The notes under the pieces are model-generated. The model was not told the DNA's origin. It did no database searches and saw only the letters and a list, made by a program, of their open reading frames with translations. Position numbers and translations under genes: made by a program. Of a DNA stretch of 64,000 nucleotides, positions 1 through 11,339 are shown in pieces. Each line of letters starts with the position of its first letter. The first letter of the stretch is position 1. Source of the DNA: Macrotrachela quadricornifera. Taxonomy: Eukaryota > Rotifera > Eurotatoria > Philodinida > Philodinidae. The DNA is taken from NCBI GenBank assembly GCA_022393335.1, contig JAJEKB010001477.1, forward strand, positions 1 through 64,000. The letters are read 5' to 3'.

Positions 1-984
1 GTTAATCGTAAACTCAAGGATTCGTTTAAAATTATGTTTCGTTTTTTGAAAATAAAAGCCTTTGTAAAAATTTGTCATGATTTTGTTCAATAACGAAATG
101 CAATATACGAATAAAATTTTGGTTTATTAATAGAAATTGCTCCAATCAAATACATGAATGTAGTATCTTTACATTCCATATTCAATGGTTCAGTGAAAAA
201 TATCTCGAATTTCTTTTCTGAGGTTCTCTATGTAAACCAAGTACAAGTCTGTTTACAAAATTCTCTGACTTCTTACCATTCAGTTTTCTTTTCGGAAGTT
301 CTATTCATATGTAGAGGGTTACTAACAAACGATTTCCATCTAATGAGATTTCTTTAAATCTAACAATCACATTGCTTGCAGGAGTTATCAAATGTTAATG
401 GAAAGGCCACTAACCCTCAAGTTCTGATCTTCCTTCTCTTTCATCATCATCATCAATCGACTGCGAACAACGGAGGTCTGCAGGCGACAACAACTTTGAT
501 AGTTGTTTTCGGAGTCATTGTAAAACACGCTTCGGGTGACTAGCTATGAAGCGCTTACCAGAGCCCATCTTAGCCGTCGAAAACGACGTTTGCATCCGAC
601 ACTGCGAGGAAGTGAAGAGTTGGGTTTTGTCGGACTCCTTCTCTTTATTCATAAAAAAACAAATGATACATACAAATAACAAGAATAAAAGAACCACAAA
701 CACAATGATCAATTAGTGGCATAAAATACAATGGATGCAATGACAACATACTAATATCAATCTAAGAAAGAGCAAAAAAGAATAACAAGATCAAGCTACA
801 TGTTATGGGATCATACTGTAACGAACGATACCAAGCTTGATTATCTCAAGGGGATGTTGGTGTTCGTGTTACGTATATATGTGCGTGTGAGTTCGATAAC
901 TTTATTAGAACGAACACAGCAGAAAGGAGCAAAAGGAATAAATGAAATAACACTAACAATAGACACAAAAGAAGGGAAAACAAC

Positions 985-1018
<34 letters not shown>

Positions 1019-1455
1019 TAATATATATATATATACGCAATAGTATCCAGCGTGACCAACTGTCACGCGCGGACAGAGTGAAGTCCAAACTAAAGAAGAA
1101 AAAGAAAAGAAGAGAAAGTAGGTCATAGTGACAAACATACAGGGTGAAACGAATAGAAACCCATAACACCTACAGGGGAGAACGCAACAATTAGCATAAT
1201 TATAAAGTTATGACCGAAAAACGAAAACAAAACGCCAAGACACATACACAAAAACGATTAGGAGAAATTTTTCTTGCAGAAAATAAATCCAAACTATAGC
1301 ACCGATTGTCAGATAAAAAAGATGCCCTCAGCTCCTAAAACCATTCGACTTTCTCAAACATTAAAAAAATATCTATAAATGCTGTCCTGTTTGCTAAGAT
1401 AACAATAATAAATGAACTATGAAAGTATGCAATCGTAATCGATCGTTCGACTTTC
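1..1455. other. Intergenic region without a supported gene
   Basis: I see no gene here. The short ORFs have no recognisable protein signature. One of them, on the minus strand, is largely the translation of a TA microsatellite (Ile-Tyr runs). The stretch lies downstream of the stop codon of the minus-strand HEAT-repeat gene, so its right end probably holds that gene's 3' UTR. Confidence 0.5.
985..1035. repeat. TA dinucleotide microsatellite
   Basis: Two runs of alternating TA are separated by a short CCTAA interruption. Similar TA tracts occur elsewhere in the window, for example at 41071-41106 and 42094-42119, and are typical of the AT-rich non-coding DNA here. Confidence 0.85.
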
Positions 1456-4400
1456 TTATTCCCTAAAATTCAGACTCATCTGCGAGGGGCCGAAAACCTT
1501 TTTCCTCATGTCAGGATACCGGCTCCTTAGCTCATTTAATAGATGTGTTTTCTGCAACTCAAACGCATCGGAATCGCTGTTTCCATAAATCAACAACTGA
1601 TTTCCAGACAAAGTCGCTGCAACTGCGTCTATCAAACTCCCCATAAAAAACGAAGGAATCCAATCATGTTCGTCCGTCTGCATCAAGAATTTCAAAAGTT
1701 TAACGCATTCCACGTGCATTGATCGCACACATTTCCCATCGTAAACATCTCCAATATCGCCAGATACAGTATTCACTTCCGTCCTTAACTTACACGAAAC
1801 CGCATGCACAAGCGTGCGAACAGCATTTACCATATCTGCTCTTACATCCGACAAATGCTGATGCTCAATTCTGCTTAAAATTGCTATAATGACCTCAGTC
1901 GTTGCTGCTTCTTCGGCCATCTTCCTGAGAGTATCACTTGCCTTACGTCTCACGTACCAATTCCCATTCTCAAGTTCCTTCAGAAGTCGCTTGATAGTCA
2001 CAGTCATCGCTGCTCTTTCACGTATCTTTTCCAGAACATCAATTGCTTTGCTTCTGACTTCCCAATTCTGATCCTCACGTGCAATCACGAGTCGATTGAT
2101 AACCTGAGGCGTAGTTGCTCTTTCACCCATCTGTCCGAGAACGTCAATTGCACTGCTTCTAACTTTCCGATGCTGATCCTCAAGTGTAATCCCGAGTCGG
2201 TTGATAACCTCAGTCGTCACTGCTTTTTCAGCCATCTCTCCGAGGGTACGAGTTGCACTTCTTCTGACTTGCGGATTCTGATCTTCAAGTGCAATCAGGA
2301 GTCGGTTGATAACTTTAGTCGTCGCCGCTTTTTCACCCATCTTTCCGAGAACGTAAATTGCATTTCTTCTGACTTTCACATTTCGATCCTGAAATGCAAT
2401 CAGAAGTCGGTTGATAACCTCAGTCGTCGCTGCTTTTTCACCCATCCTTTGGAGAACACCACTTGCAGTGCATCTGACTTCCCAATCCTGATCCCCAAGT
2501 GCAATCACAAGTCGATTGATAACCTGAGGCGTCGTTGCTCTTTCACCCATCTGTCCGAGAACGTCAATTGCACTGCTTCTAACTTCCCAATGTTGATCCT
2601 CAAGTGTAATCACGAGTCGGTTGATAACCTCAGTCGTCACTGCTTTTTCACCCACCTGTCCGAGAATGTGAATTGCACTGCTTCCAACTTCCCGATGTTG
2701 ATCCTCAAGTGTAATCACGAGTCGGTTGATAACCTCAGTTGTCGCTGCTTTTTCACCCATCTCTCCGAGGGTATGAGTTGCAGTTCTTCTGACTTGCGGA
2801 TTCTGATCTTCAAGTGCAATCAGGAGTCGGTTGATAACCTCAGGCGTCGCTGCGTTTTCACCCATGCTTCGGAGTGCAACGAATGCGATTTGTCGTAGAT
2901 TTGCATCGTGGGCGTCCGTGGAAAGTGTAATATTGTGTAATAAATTAGGGATAGGTTGGATATTTGATAACTCCGTTATTAACGAAATCACATTGTGCGT
3001 GATATGATGATTATTGATAGTCAGCATTTTGGTAAATATTTGTTGCGTACTTGGTTCATTCACCAGTGAAGTGGAATTTCCTTCAAGTGATGGTTTAAAA
3101 TGCGGTTATGGGATTTGAGAACAAATTTCATCCAATTGTGGGTATAGTCGATTAATTGGTTTCGATGAGGGAGATTTATGCTGTATAGTGCTTCATCTAA
3201 ACAAGAAATCACTAACTGCATATGTGGGATAGCAACTAGATCAATGGGTTCTTCAAATATTGCGTTTCAGAATGTATTCATAGAGGAGAAAGATTTGGTT
3301 TCAAGAAGAAGACCACAGGTAAACGAAAACATTAAAGAGAATCTTCGATTGTACTTTTCCTTTTTGATAAATTCGAGTGCTTTGCCAGATGCATTACTGT
3401 TGAGAGAATTGACCAAGTATCGAGCTGCAAAATATTCTTGGAAGCTAAGATGTACAAAATAATAATCCTTCATTGCTTGGATTCGTGTTCCGGTACCAAT
3501 TTGGTGAGTGGTTAGTGACTTTAGTATCCCAATATTCAATAAGTGTTCGTTAACGGATAGCAAGCACTGGTTCTCATGTTCGGCTTCTTCGAGCAGTGCC
3601 GGCGGTAGAATTATGGCATTATTTTTCATCCCAAGAAATGCCAAACTTTCTAGAAATGCTAACTCATTCTTACAAGTTACATAAACTTCCCCTTTGCGCA
3701 TTAAGTTGATTTTATTTGGGTCAATCCCTTTTTGCTTTTCCATATATCGGCGACACATCCATTCAATCAATTGGTCATACAGTACCGTCATCGTCATGCT
3801 TCTTGCTTGTGAGCAGTGGGAGTTACTCCAAAAACTGCAAATCAGTTCTAAATTTATCGGAATATGTGCAATACCCCAGATTCTAGGGTTCTGTTCGATG
3901 AAGATTAGTAGCTTATTTTCTTCGTAAGACGAGGTCTGAGATTCATTTTCCATTTGAACAAAGAACTGCTGGACGTACTTGGGAATATTCTCATTTGTAA
4001 AGCCTGTAATTTCCATACACACAGGATACGATAAAGTATTGATATATGGACGAGATGTTACAATATGATGTGAATTTTTGAAGAACTGATCGAATAAACT
4101 TTTGACACGTTCATTTTGCACTATTTCATCATAGCCATCCAAGATCCACAAGATGCGACTGTTATGAAATTGTTCTTGCAAAACCTTTTCATCATTTTCT
4201 GAGAGAGGCTGGTCGAAAGACAAATACTCTTTTCTCAGAATGTCAATTGGATAGTAAGTCGTGCCAGTTAAATAATATTGTTGTGTTAAAGACCGCAGTG
4301 GAACCAGAATGACTAGGTGATATTCTGACCAAATCATACCTGTTGCCCATTGGTAGACAATATATCGACAAAATGTAGATTTTCCAATGCCAGCTCGGCC

Positions 4401-5210
4401 GAATACGAGTATCTTCCCTGCCTGATCTTTGCATGTTTTGAAAATATCTTTGACATCTATTGGAGTCTTGGTGCCATAAATATCTTCAAATGTACTCATA
4501 ATTGCATCGTTATGATTACCTTCAGAAAGTTTGTTCTCTTTTCCTTGTTGCTCTTTCATTTCTATTAAAGCCAAATTAATGTAACTTTGATCGATCGGAA
4601 AAGATTTTTCTGGATTGATAAAACGTTCAATACGACTATTTCTCATGTATTCATATCTAATCAATTCAAATAGATAGCTTGGTTGATCACCTACTTGTGC
4701 CGGTGGACGTTGTAGCGCTGGAGATTGCTCTTCTATTCGATCAATCGATTCTCCCACCTTCCACCACATGGCTGATTCAGAGACGTTGTGAAAATTGAAG
4801 AGCATCAATTCTCCTACTATTATTTCTAACCAATGAGAAGGCTTCCACACATTTGTATCAGCTAATATACATGGGATGATTCTTTTATGTCGTTTCTGTG
4901 CATACTGTAATTCGATTTGACAAAAATCGGATTGTTGATAATCTGGCGTGATGAAACAACAGACAACTGCAGCATTTTCTATTCCTTCTGCCGAACTGCA
5001 AAAAAGAATGATACAATAAAGACGTTGAGATAGAAAATAGTCATGTTAAATTATATACCTTTTTCTTAGATTGTTCATCGTTCCTTTTTGTTCATTTGAC
5101 CACACTGGCACATGTTCGAGTTGCAGATGGTCACGAATTTTGGATACAGTATCTTGATTGTTGGAATGATAAGATAACATGACATGTTGTTCTAGAGCGA
5201 TTGCACCACT
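1456..5210 (-). pseudogene. TIR-NACHT-HEAT-repeat NLR-like receptor, apparently disabled
   Basis: This is a STAND-type innate immune receptor. The 5' exon (about 5210-5059) and the start of the next exon (from 4997) together encode a TIR domain: HVMLSYHSNN near the start and VVCCFITPDYQQSDFC further on, with a phase-2 intron between. A NACHT ATPase follows, with Walker A GRAGIGKST near 4390 and Walker B ILDGYDE near 4130. Ten HEAT repeats of 35 residues each then run from about 2900 to 1870, and the protein ends at the stop at 1456. Two lesions break the frame. An in-frame TGA lies at 3267-3269, after which homologous-looking sequence continues in the same frame (NAIFEEPIDLV). A frameshift is also needed between 3062 and 3105 to enter the HEAT frame. 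The HEAT ORF opens only at a GTG, with no ATG where one would be needed. No convincing first exon was found upstream of the acceptor at 5211, so the 5' end may also be missing. Two expressed half-genes remain possible but less likely. Confidence 0.75.
1869..2920 (-). repeat. Tandem 105-bp repeats encoding HEAT repeats
   Basis: About ten tandem copies of a 105-bp unit (35 residues) each carry a variant of MGEKAATTEVINRL followed by an LEDQ...VR helix. Several copies are nearly identical at the DNA level, which suggests recent duplication or gene conversion within the array. The unit's regularity also leaves an open antisense frame (2170-2898), which is an artefact. Confidence 0.85.
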
Positions 5211-5988
5211 AAAATATATGAATTCAATATTATTGAACAGCTCAATGGTAGGAAGAATGAAAACTGCAATGTAATGACGATTGCTAAGATAGTACGGCTA
5301 CATCTTGGAACTCCTGAATTGCATGAAAGTGTCTGTGAAAACTCCTCAAAGTAACTAGTTAAACTGTTCTATATAGTATGACAGACTAACTAACACCGAT
5401 GACAGCCACAGTTTTGATCAGCAACTTTAAGATTTTGAAACCTCTCAGCATGTTTATACTTATAAATAAAATTTTCAATACAATTCTTGTACAGAGTTTC
5501 AAGTATCTTTTCAAAAGAAATCAACAGGTCTATCGATTGGATATAAGAAAGGTCATAGATATAATACTCGGCGGTTCATTTCCTCTGAAATATCTGGTAA
5601 ATTCTAACATGCTATGCCCAACCCTTGCTAAGATCAACAGATAGAACTTGGCATACTTTGGGCATAGTTCATGCACTACAATGTTCAGGAAACTTCACCA
5701 ATAATGCATCCATTTATTAGAATTTAGAACATCCGCAAGAATTTATCATTCTTTCAAAGAAATAAGATAAGGTTTATCTTTGACCTCGAGCGGTTCACTC
5801 ATAACACGCATCCGAGTTCCAGGCATGAGCACGACTTCTTTTTCATGTGGAATTGCTGAGAACTTCGAAATCTCTTTCCCACGAAATACTTCAATACCAA
5901 ATATAGTACCTCTGTCACCTAAATAACACTCAGTAACCTTAAGATTTGTTGAACAAGAATTTATAGTCTACCAAGTTTGTTCATAACG

Positions 5989-5996
5989 TTCAAAGA
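5989..5996. repeat. Left 8-bp target-site duplication of the hAT element
   Basis: TTCAAAGA directly precedes the CAGAG terminus and is repeated exactly at 7279-7286. Removing the element and one copy restores the ART sequence around Phe-Glu-Arg. Confidence 0.9.
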
Positions 5997-7278
5997 CAGA
6001 GTTGCCACCTCTTCTGATTTTTGAAGGTTTTTCTGCTTTTTTTCTGTCGTTTCTGCTTTTTGAACGTTTTTCTGCTTTTTTAAGTATTTTATTGTTTACA
6101 TTTTTAACCAACACTTTTCTTTCATAATTATAACAAAAATTTTGACCGTACTACCGAAGATGTATTGAGAATAAATAATGCCCAATAAGGATAAGAACTT
6201 TTCTTTTACAAAAACCCACAAAATCGAAGACAATTTTATGGAGAATTACTTAAGTTGATTTCATTTAGCCACGCATACAACTAAATAGACTGACCGATAC
6301 TCAGGGGCGTACCTTGGTCTCAGAGGCAGGAAGACGCAAAGTCTTCATTCGTGTAGATTCAGCATCAAAACATCACTGAAAACACAATTTTTTGACCAAA
6401 GCAAAAATAATATTTTCAGAAGCAGGGGTGCAGCACCCCACACGATCCCTCCTAGTTACTCCCGTGCTGAAACTGAACCTTTCACTTTCGTCGTTGGTCT
6501 GTTCGATTCTATATATGACTAGACGAATTTAAGTCGAACGATTTTCAAAAAAAATCTTATAGAATTTCGGGAATTCTGGGAAAAGAAAATCTTTCATCTC
6601 TGTTACGGAATCTTTAGTCTCGACATATTTCTAATAGTTACTGGTGTTCTTGTCTTATTCTAAATGAGAATAACTCAACCGTAAACAAAATTCTCATACT
6701 CAGCCGGTTATGAATGTTTATATTTTCTCTCACTTCAATCATCAAATTTTAAAAAGTTCATATGCTTCTTATATGTCTTTACCATCCTGTAGCAATGCTT
6801 ATGTTGACTCAGCATTCTCAGAATTGAAACATTTATCATATAATAAATGGAATTGTACGAGAAGAAAACTTATGGCGCGGAAGTAAAAATACGTTTAATT
6901 TTCTCCTTATCATAACTAAGATGTGTAAATATCTATCAGAAAATTAAGATTTATTAAAAGCTATTAAATCAAATGGAAAATATGTAGTCAAAAGAAAATG
7001 TGCCCAATAATCCTATTCGCCAATTAAGTAGGTCTATTTCTTGATCGTGTATAACTCTATTTTTTATCGATTCACTATTTTCTTGATTTTGTACAATAAA
7101 GATGAGAATTTAATGTAAAATTTCTTAATTAATACACTGGAACAAGTTTAAAAATCGTTTATGTGACAAAAAATAGGCTTTCTGTTTTCTTTCTGCTTTT
7201 CAATGATGAAATTTCTGCCATTTTCTGCTATTTATAAATTGTTTTCTGCTTTTTAGACTTTAGAAGGTGGCAACACTG
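5997..7278 (+). mobile_element. Non-autonomous hAT-family DNA transposon
   Basis: The ends form terminal inverted repeats CAGAGTTGCCACCT and, on the other strand, CAGTGTTGCCACCT (one mismatch). They are flanked by a perfect 8-bp target-site duplication, TTCAAAGA, at 5989-5996 and 7279-7286. CAGNGTTGCC ends with 8-bp duplications are the hAT signature. Several copies of TTTCTGCTTTTT lie just inside both ends, as subterminal motifs often do. A plus-strand relic at 6791-6886 reads SNAYVDSAFSELKHLSYNKW, matching the conserved start of the hAT C-terminal dimerisation domain. No full transposase remains, so the element is an internally deleted derivative. It interrupts the ART pseudogene. Confidence 0.92.
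6302..6469. mobile_element. Possible nested short hAT-like MITE
   Basis: Inside the larger hAT element, a 168-bp segment begins CAGGGGCGTACCTTGG and ends CCTAGTTACTCCCGTGCTG. These are imperfect inverted ends of the CAGGGGCG type known from short hAT-like elements. I could not find a clean 8-bp target duplication, so the boundaries and the nesting are tentative. Confidence 0.35.
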
Positions 7279-7286
7279 TTCAAAGA
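7279..7286. repeat. Right 8-bp target-site duplication of the hAT element
   Basis: TTCAAAGA follows the CACTG terminus and is identical to the copy at 5989-5996. Confidence 0.9.
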
Positions 7287-8126
7287 ACTGGCTGCTAACA
7301 TCATCACTAACACCGCGTCACACTACAGTTGCAAGTGACGGTAGTTTCCTAAGAGCAGTGATGAACAATTTCAAAAAGGCAAACCACGGCATTAGTTCAT
7401 TTCGATCTTCAGCTCGAAGCTTGTTGTTGAGTTGTGAATGAAAGTTCGTCGGCATTGTGTAAAGATAAATTACTGCTGATTCATCTGGTGTCAGTTCAGT
7501 ATTTCTATTACAGCGTTCTTTAGCTTGATCAGCGTAAGCCTCGACTTCAGGAACATAATGAATAACCCTTTTTACAGCTTCTTCTAGTGACATGAACGGC
7601 ACATCTTGATAGCCATATAATGGATTGTAGCTCCCACCATTTTGATTAGAAATCCCACTGTGAACAAAGCCATTCTTCTTTGTGGACGTTATTGGTTGTA
7701 CCATTTGATTATAGATTTCCTATGATAAATAGAGTCAATGTACTACTTGAATTATTATTCTATTTCGAAAATCCTCTCTATATCTCTTCTATCAAATCAG
7801 CAATGAATTTAGATGAAATTTGTTGAACATTAATGATACAGTACTTGAAATTCATTCCATACAAGTCATTTTTTACCTAGTTTTGTTGACATATATCTTG
7901 CATAAGAAGTCTCGCGAACTAAACTTTAGTCTAAGCTATTTAGTCACTTGGTTTCATTTATTCACAATACACACTGAAATTAGCATATATATCAACCCTA
8001 TCCAATGCGTTTAATGTGCTCGGGCATGCCTAAAAAGCTAAATGAAAAAATACAATTCTTGTGTAGAAGGACGGACTTTGGTATCACCCGAATCTTACAA
8101 CCGCTCTAACGAGGAAACCAACTGCC

Positions 8127-8745
8127 CAAATGAGATTCTTGGTTTCGGCTCGTATTTTGCCTATAGGTAGGGCACATAGCATAGGTAAAAGCTCTAAAAG
8201 AGTTTGCACTCATAGCCTATTGTTGTTATTGAGCTATCACATTTTTCAGATATTGAAATAGCTTACTACTATGGTCTCTTCAAAAACATTAGAAAAACTC
8301 ATTTGAGAATTTGAACTTGAAACTTTGTATATGGAGAGATCTCAATGAAAGTGGTTTATTGTAAAAGTTTCAGACCTATTCCTTGTTCTAATCCTAAGAT
8401 ACGACTATGGTAACCTATGTCACTTTCAAAGGTAAGTTTTGGTGTTCGTATTTTTGATTAGGAGCATTCAGCAAAGCTGAGACTTTCACAATAAATCACT
8501 GTCAATAAGATCTCTGTATAAGCTCTCAAGTTGAAATGGTCAAATGCGATTTTTTGGTGTTCCTAAGGGGGACCATCATAGTGAGCTATTCCAATAACTG
8601 AAAAACGTAATATCTCAACAACAACAGGCTATGGACACAAACTCTTCTAAAGCTCTCACCTGCGCTATGAGTCTTACCTATAGGCAAAATATCAGTCCAA
8701 ACCGAGTGAATCACTTGGGAAGATTCTCTCGTAAGCATCTTGAGG
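8127..8745. repeat. Long imperfect palindrome, foldback-type element
   Basis: Two arms of roughly 270 bp (about 8127-8395 and 8475-8745) are diverged inverted copies around a short spacer. For example, TATTTTGCCTATAGG-like sequence near 8152-8167 matches the reverse complement of CCTATAGGCAAAATA near 8678-8692. CATAGCCTATTGTTGTT near 8213 matches the reverse complement of AACAACAGGCTATG near 8618. The arms carry many mismatches, so the insertion is old. No coding capacity is seen, and the ORF at 8631-8828 overlaps an arm. Confidence 0.7.
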
Positions 8746-11029
8746 TCTATAGAATGAATAATTTCCTTGCTAAAGTCTCGTATATAATAGTTGTATGGTT
8801 GTCTGGTTTATGTCTTATGAATATGTGATTCAGCAGCAAACATCTGCCGCTATAAGTTAGATGAGCTCATATGGATGTTTGGTTATCTAAATATCTGCAA
8901 TTCAAGATGAAATATGAAAAATGACATAGCATCTCGCACAACAGAACTTGGACATACGCTTTATTAGAACTCAACAGCGTAGATTTCAGAAGTTTTAATA
9001 ACAGAATAGATAAGTTGTGATGTAACATGGCAAATTTTTGAATGTAGTCAAAGTCGAAAGAAAAAGACGTGTTACTATTTCATGACTCTCATAAAGTCTT
9101 ATTATCATTTTAATTTTTGCTGTGAAAGGAAGAAAGCATATCAGATCAACAGTCAACAAACGACAACTAGATATACTATATTGGCTTACAATCATGCTGT
9201 ATAGATTTAATTGTATAAGCACTGATGATGAGTAAAGCAAGTAGAAAATGAGTAAATTTAAGAGATTAGACTGAATGAGAAAATCCAGATAAAAAACAAT
9301 GATCAGAGTGACTTTCGCTTCCCATTCGAAACGCGTAAAAATATGAGCCGATCTCAGATATTCAACATGTGTAAATCTATTCGATGAGAGTGAGCGTGAG
9401 ACAAGCAACCATAGCCGTCTTTGATCTTGCTCAATAGTCTTATCAGATAACAATAGTAATCTGAATTAATAAATGCAATTTAACTGTAAATTACAATGTT
9501 ACTATAGATTATTAATATGATATAATAGTAGTTATTACATTTCACAGTAGTGAGACAAGTTGTTAGGGCCGGCTTTCACTTGATTTCGGATTGATTGCAT
9601 ATAACATATTTTGTTGCAATGGTTGAGTGAAAAATTGTCACTTATAACTAATAATTATATCCAGAATTCTAAGAAGGAATATTTATTTAATATTTTTGAT
9701 GATCGAAAATTAAATAATTGTGTTTCGGCTTGTTTAAACGTAATGATATAACATTTTTGATACACTTTTTTCAATTATCTCGAAAACTTTAAGAGCTAGA
9801 AAGTTCGTTCAAACACCATTCAACGCTGCTTATCGTGTTCTGTCTATACCAGGAAAACGATGCTATTTAGTTGAAGTCTCAAGCTTGTAGAAAGAATCTA
9901 TAATCGAATAACGCTGTGACATAGAAAGGTTCTAAATTTGGAGTGTTCTGACTTGACTCTCATACGACCATTTAGGGTCCAAACGAATTCCAGACAGTTT
10001 ACGTTTTACTTACTTCTCTCAGAATAAAAAGCAGATTGCTCAGTCAACGCATTTTTATGTGTTGGGATCGGTATAGATTCTAAGTTGATTACACATGGAG
10101 TATCGATGTGACATCATTTGAATTGATTTTTTTGATCAATCAATTTATTTATACACAATATTCTAGATGTTTGTATGTTGCGTTATGCGTGTTTAATAAT
10201 CCATTGCACTTGAATTTATCACTCTTTTGATATAATTTTCTGAAATATTTCGTTCCATCGTAAAATTCATGATTAAAAACGCTGCTTAATTTTAATGTAG
10301 ACAGGAATAATCAGAAGAAATAATGAATAAAGATTGCGAGAAAATGGCACGATAAGATCCTCTTCTTTCAATTCGATCCGTAGTGTTATACCGCATATAA
10401 ACCTCATACTAATTTTATAGCTTGATAGAAATTTTACTCTTTCTCTAATTCAAAATTGAGTTAGGATCCATACGACCTCAATCTAGAAAAACTTTAGTGT
10501 GGATAAGTGGTAGTATGATGATTAAAAAGGATTTATGTGACGTTGCACGTTCCTAAATCCTTTGTGTTTATTATTCTACTTTTTTTACAGCGTAGAAAAG
10601 ACTTTAATTTTTTAAGTGCATTTAGTCCTATGTATAAAACATTAAAATTCACTAACTATAATAGAAAACTTTATTTATTTGTTGTAGAAGTGATGGTGTA
10701 CTTGATAATACTTTTCAATTACCTAATAATGAATGGAAAATATTATTAAACGTGGTGAAGAAACATTGATTGTACTAGAATGTATATGTATCTAAATAAA
10801 TATAAATTTAATTTTGAGAAAATTCCATTTTCGTTAATTGTCTCTGAAGGATCAATTCAAATGGTATCATGGACATATTCGTAAATACTTGAAAATAGTA
10901 AATTAAAAATAATTAAATCCAAATAATAATCTATCTCTTATTATTTTAAGTGTCCATATTATTTCTTTGCATTCCAACACCTAAATAGAAAAAGATTTAG
11001 AAAAAGTCGTTTAAACGCAAAAATCAGGC

Positions 11030-11250
11030 TTCACAATTGTCAGTGTTCACGCTGACTAATAAAACGTCGTTTTTGACATGAAATTATCATTTTTAAAGTG
11101 TTAAAACATATGGCTTTTGAATTTTAGAACAAAAGCACACTTTAACTCTAAAAATATAGAATTTTGATCTGTTTAACGCTCTAAAATTGATAATTTCATG
11201 GCAAAATCAGTGTTTCGTTAGCTAGCATGAATGGCTCACAATCACAATTT
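11030..11250. repeat. Palindromic MITE-like element
   Basis: The left arm (about 11030-11110) includes GACATGAAATTATCATTTTT. The right arm (about 11170-11250) includes its inverted counterpart around TTGATAATTTCATGGC. The outer parts also pair imperfectly, giving a hairpin of about 220 bp with a spacer of about 50 bp. There is no coding content. The family was not identified. Confidence 0.65.
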
Positions 11251-11339
11251 CCGATAATGCATTTCAATTCATATTTTCAAATCTTTCTTTGCTTGGACAA
11301 CGAGTATGCTTGAACCACATTGGCATCCTAAAACCGCTC

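Larger units (their letters stand above)
5746..7726 (-). pseudogene. NAD(P)+-arginine ADP-ribosyltransferase (ART) pseudogene interrupted by a hAT element
   Basis: The family transfers ADP-ribose from NAD+ to arginine. The 5' part (7726-7287) begins after an acceptor (TTATCATAG) and has the ART features MSLEEAVKRV, LTPDESAVIYLYTM and NELMPWFAFLKLFITALRKL. After the hAT insertion the 3' part (5988-5746) continues with INSCSTNLKV, GTIFGIEVFRGKEI and the ExE-bearing loop IPHEKEVVLMPGTRMRV. The bi-glutamate catalytic motif (EKE) is intact. Two nonsense changes are visible, both at positions where the family has Trp: TGA at 7314-7316 before RGVSDDVS, and TAG at about 5970, where a Trp-Trp pair reads Trp-stop. 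With the 1282-bp insertion, this copy cannot make a full enzyme. It lies on the same strand as the disabled NACHT gene. Confidence 0.85.

Noticed and set aside
846..1169. A 107-codon minus-strand ORF rich in Tyr and Ile
   Set aside because: Most of it is the translation of a TA microsatellite, with no start context, exon structure or family resemblance.
2170..2898. A 242-codon open frame on the plus strand inside the HEAT array
   Set aside because: It is the antisense of the 105-bp repeats: a stop-free antisense frame in one unit stays open in all units. The minus strand encodes clear HEAT repeats.
3062..3300. An intron that would remove the in-frame stop of the NACHT gene
   Set aside because: No GT-AG pair with a plausible acceptor both removes the TGA and restores the HEAT frame without discarding conserved-looking sequence such as FEEPIDLV and IPHMQLVISC.
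8995..9453. A 152-codon minus-strand ORF with hydrophobic stretches
   Set aside because: Its hydrophobicity follows from AT-rich codons. I see no motif, no splice partners and no neighbouring exon, so I do not call it a gene.
9567..9600. A TAGGGCCGGCTTTCAC motif resembling the end of a DNA transposon
   Set aside because: No matching inverted end or target duplication was found within a reasonable distance.
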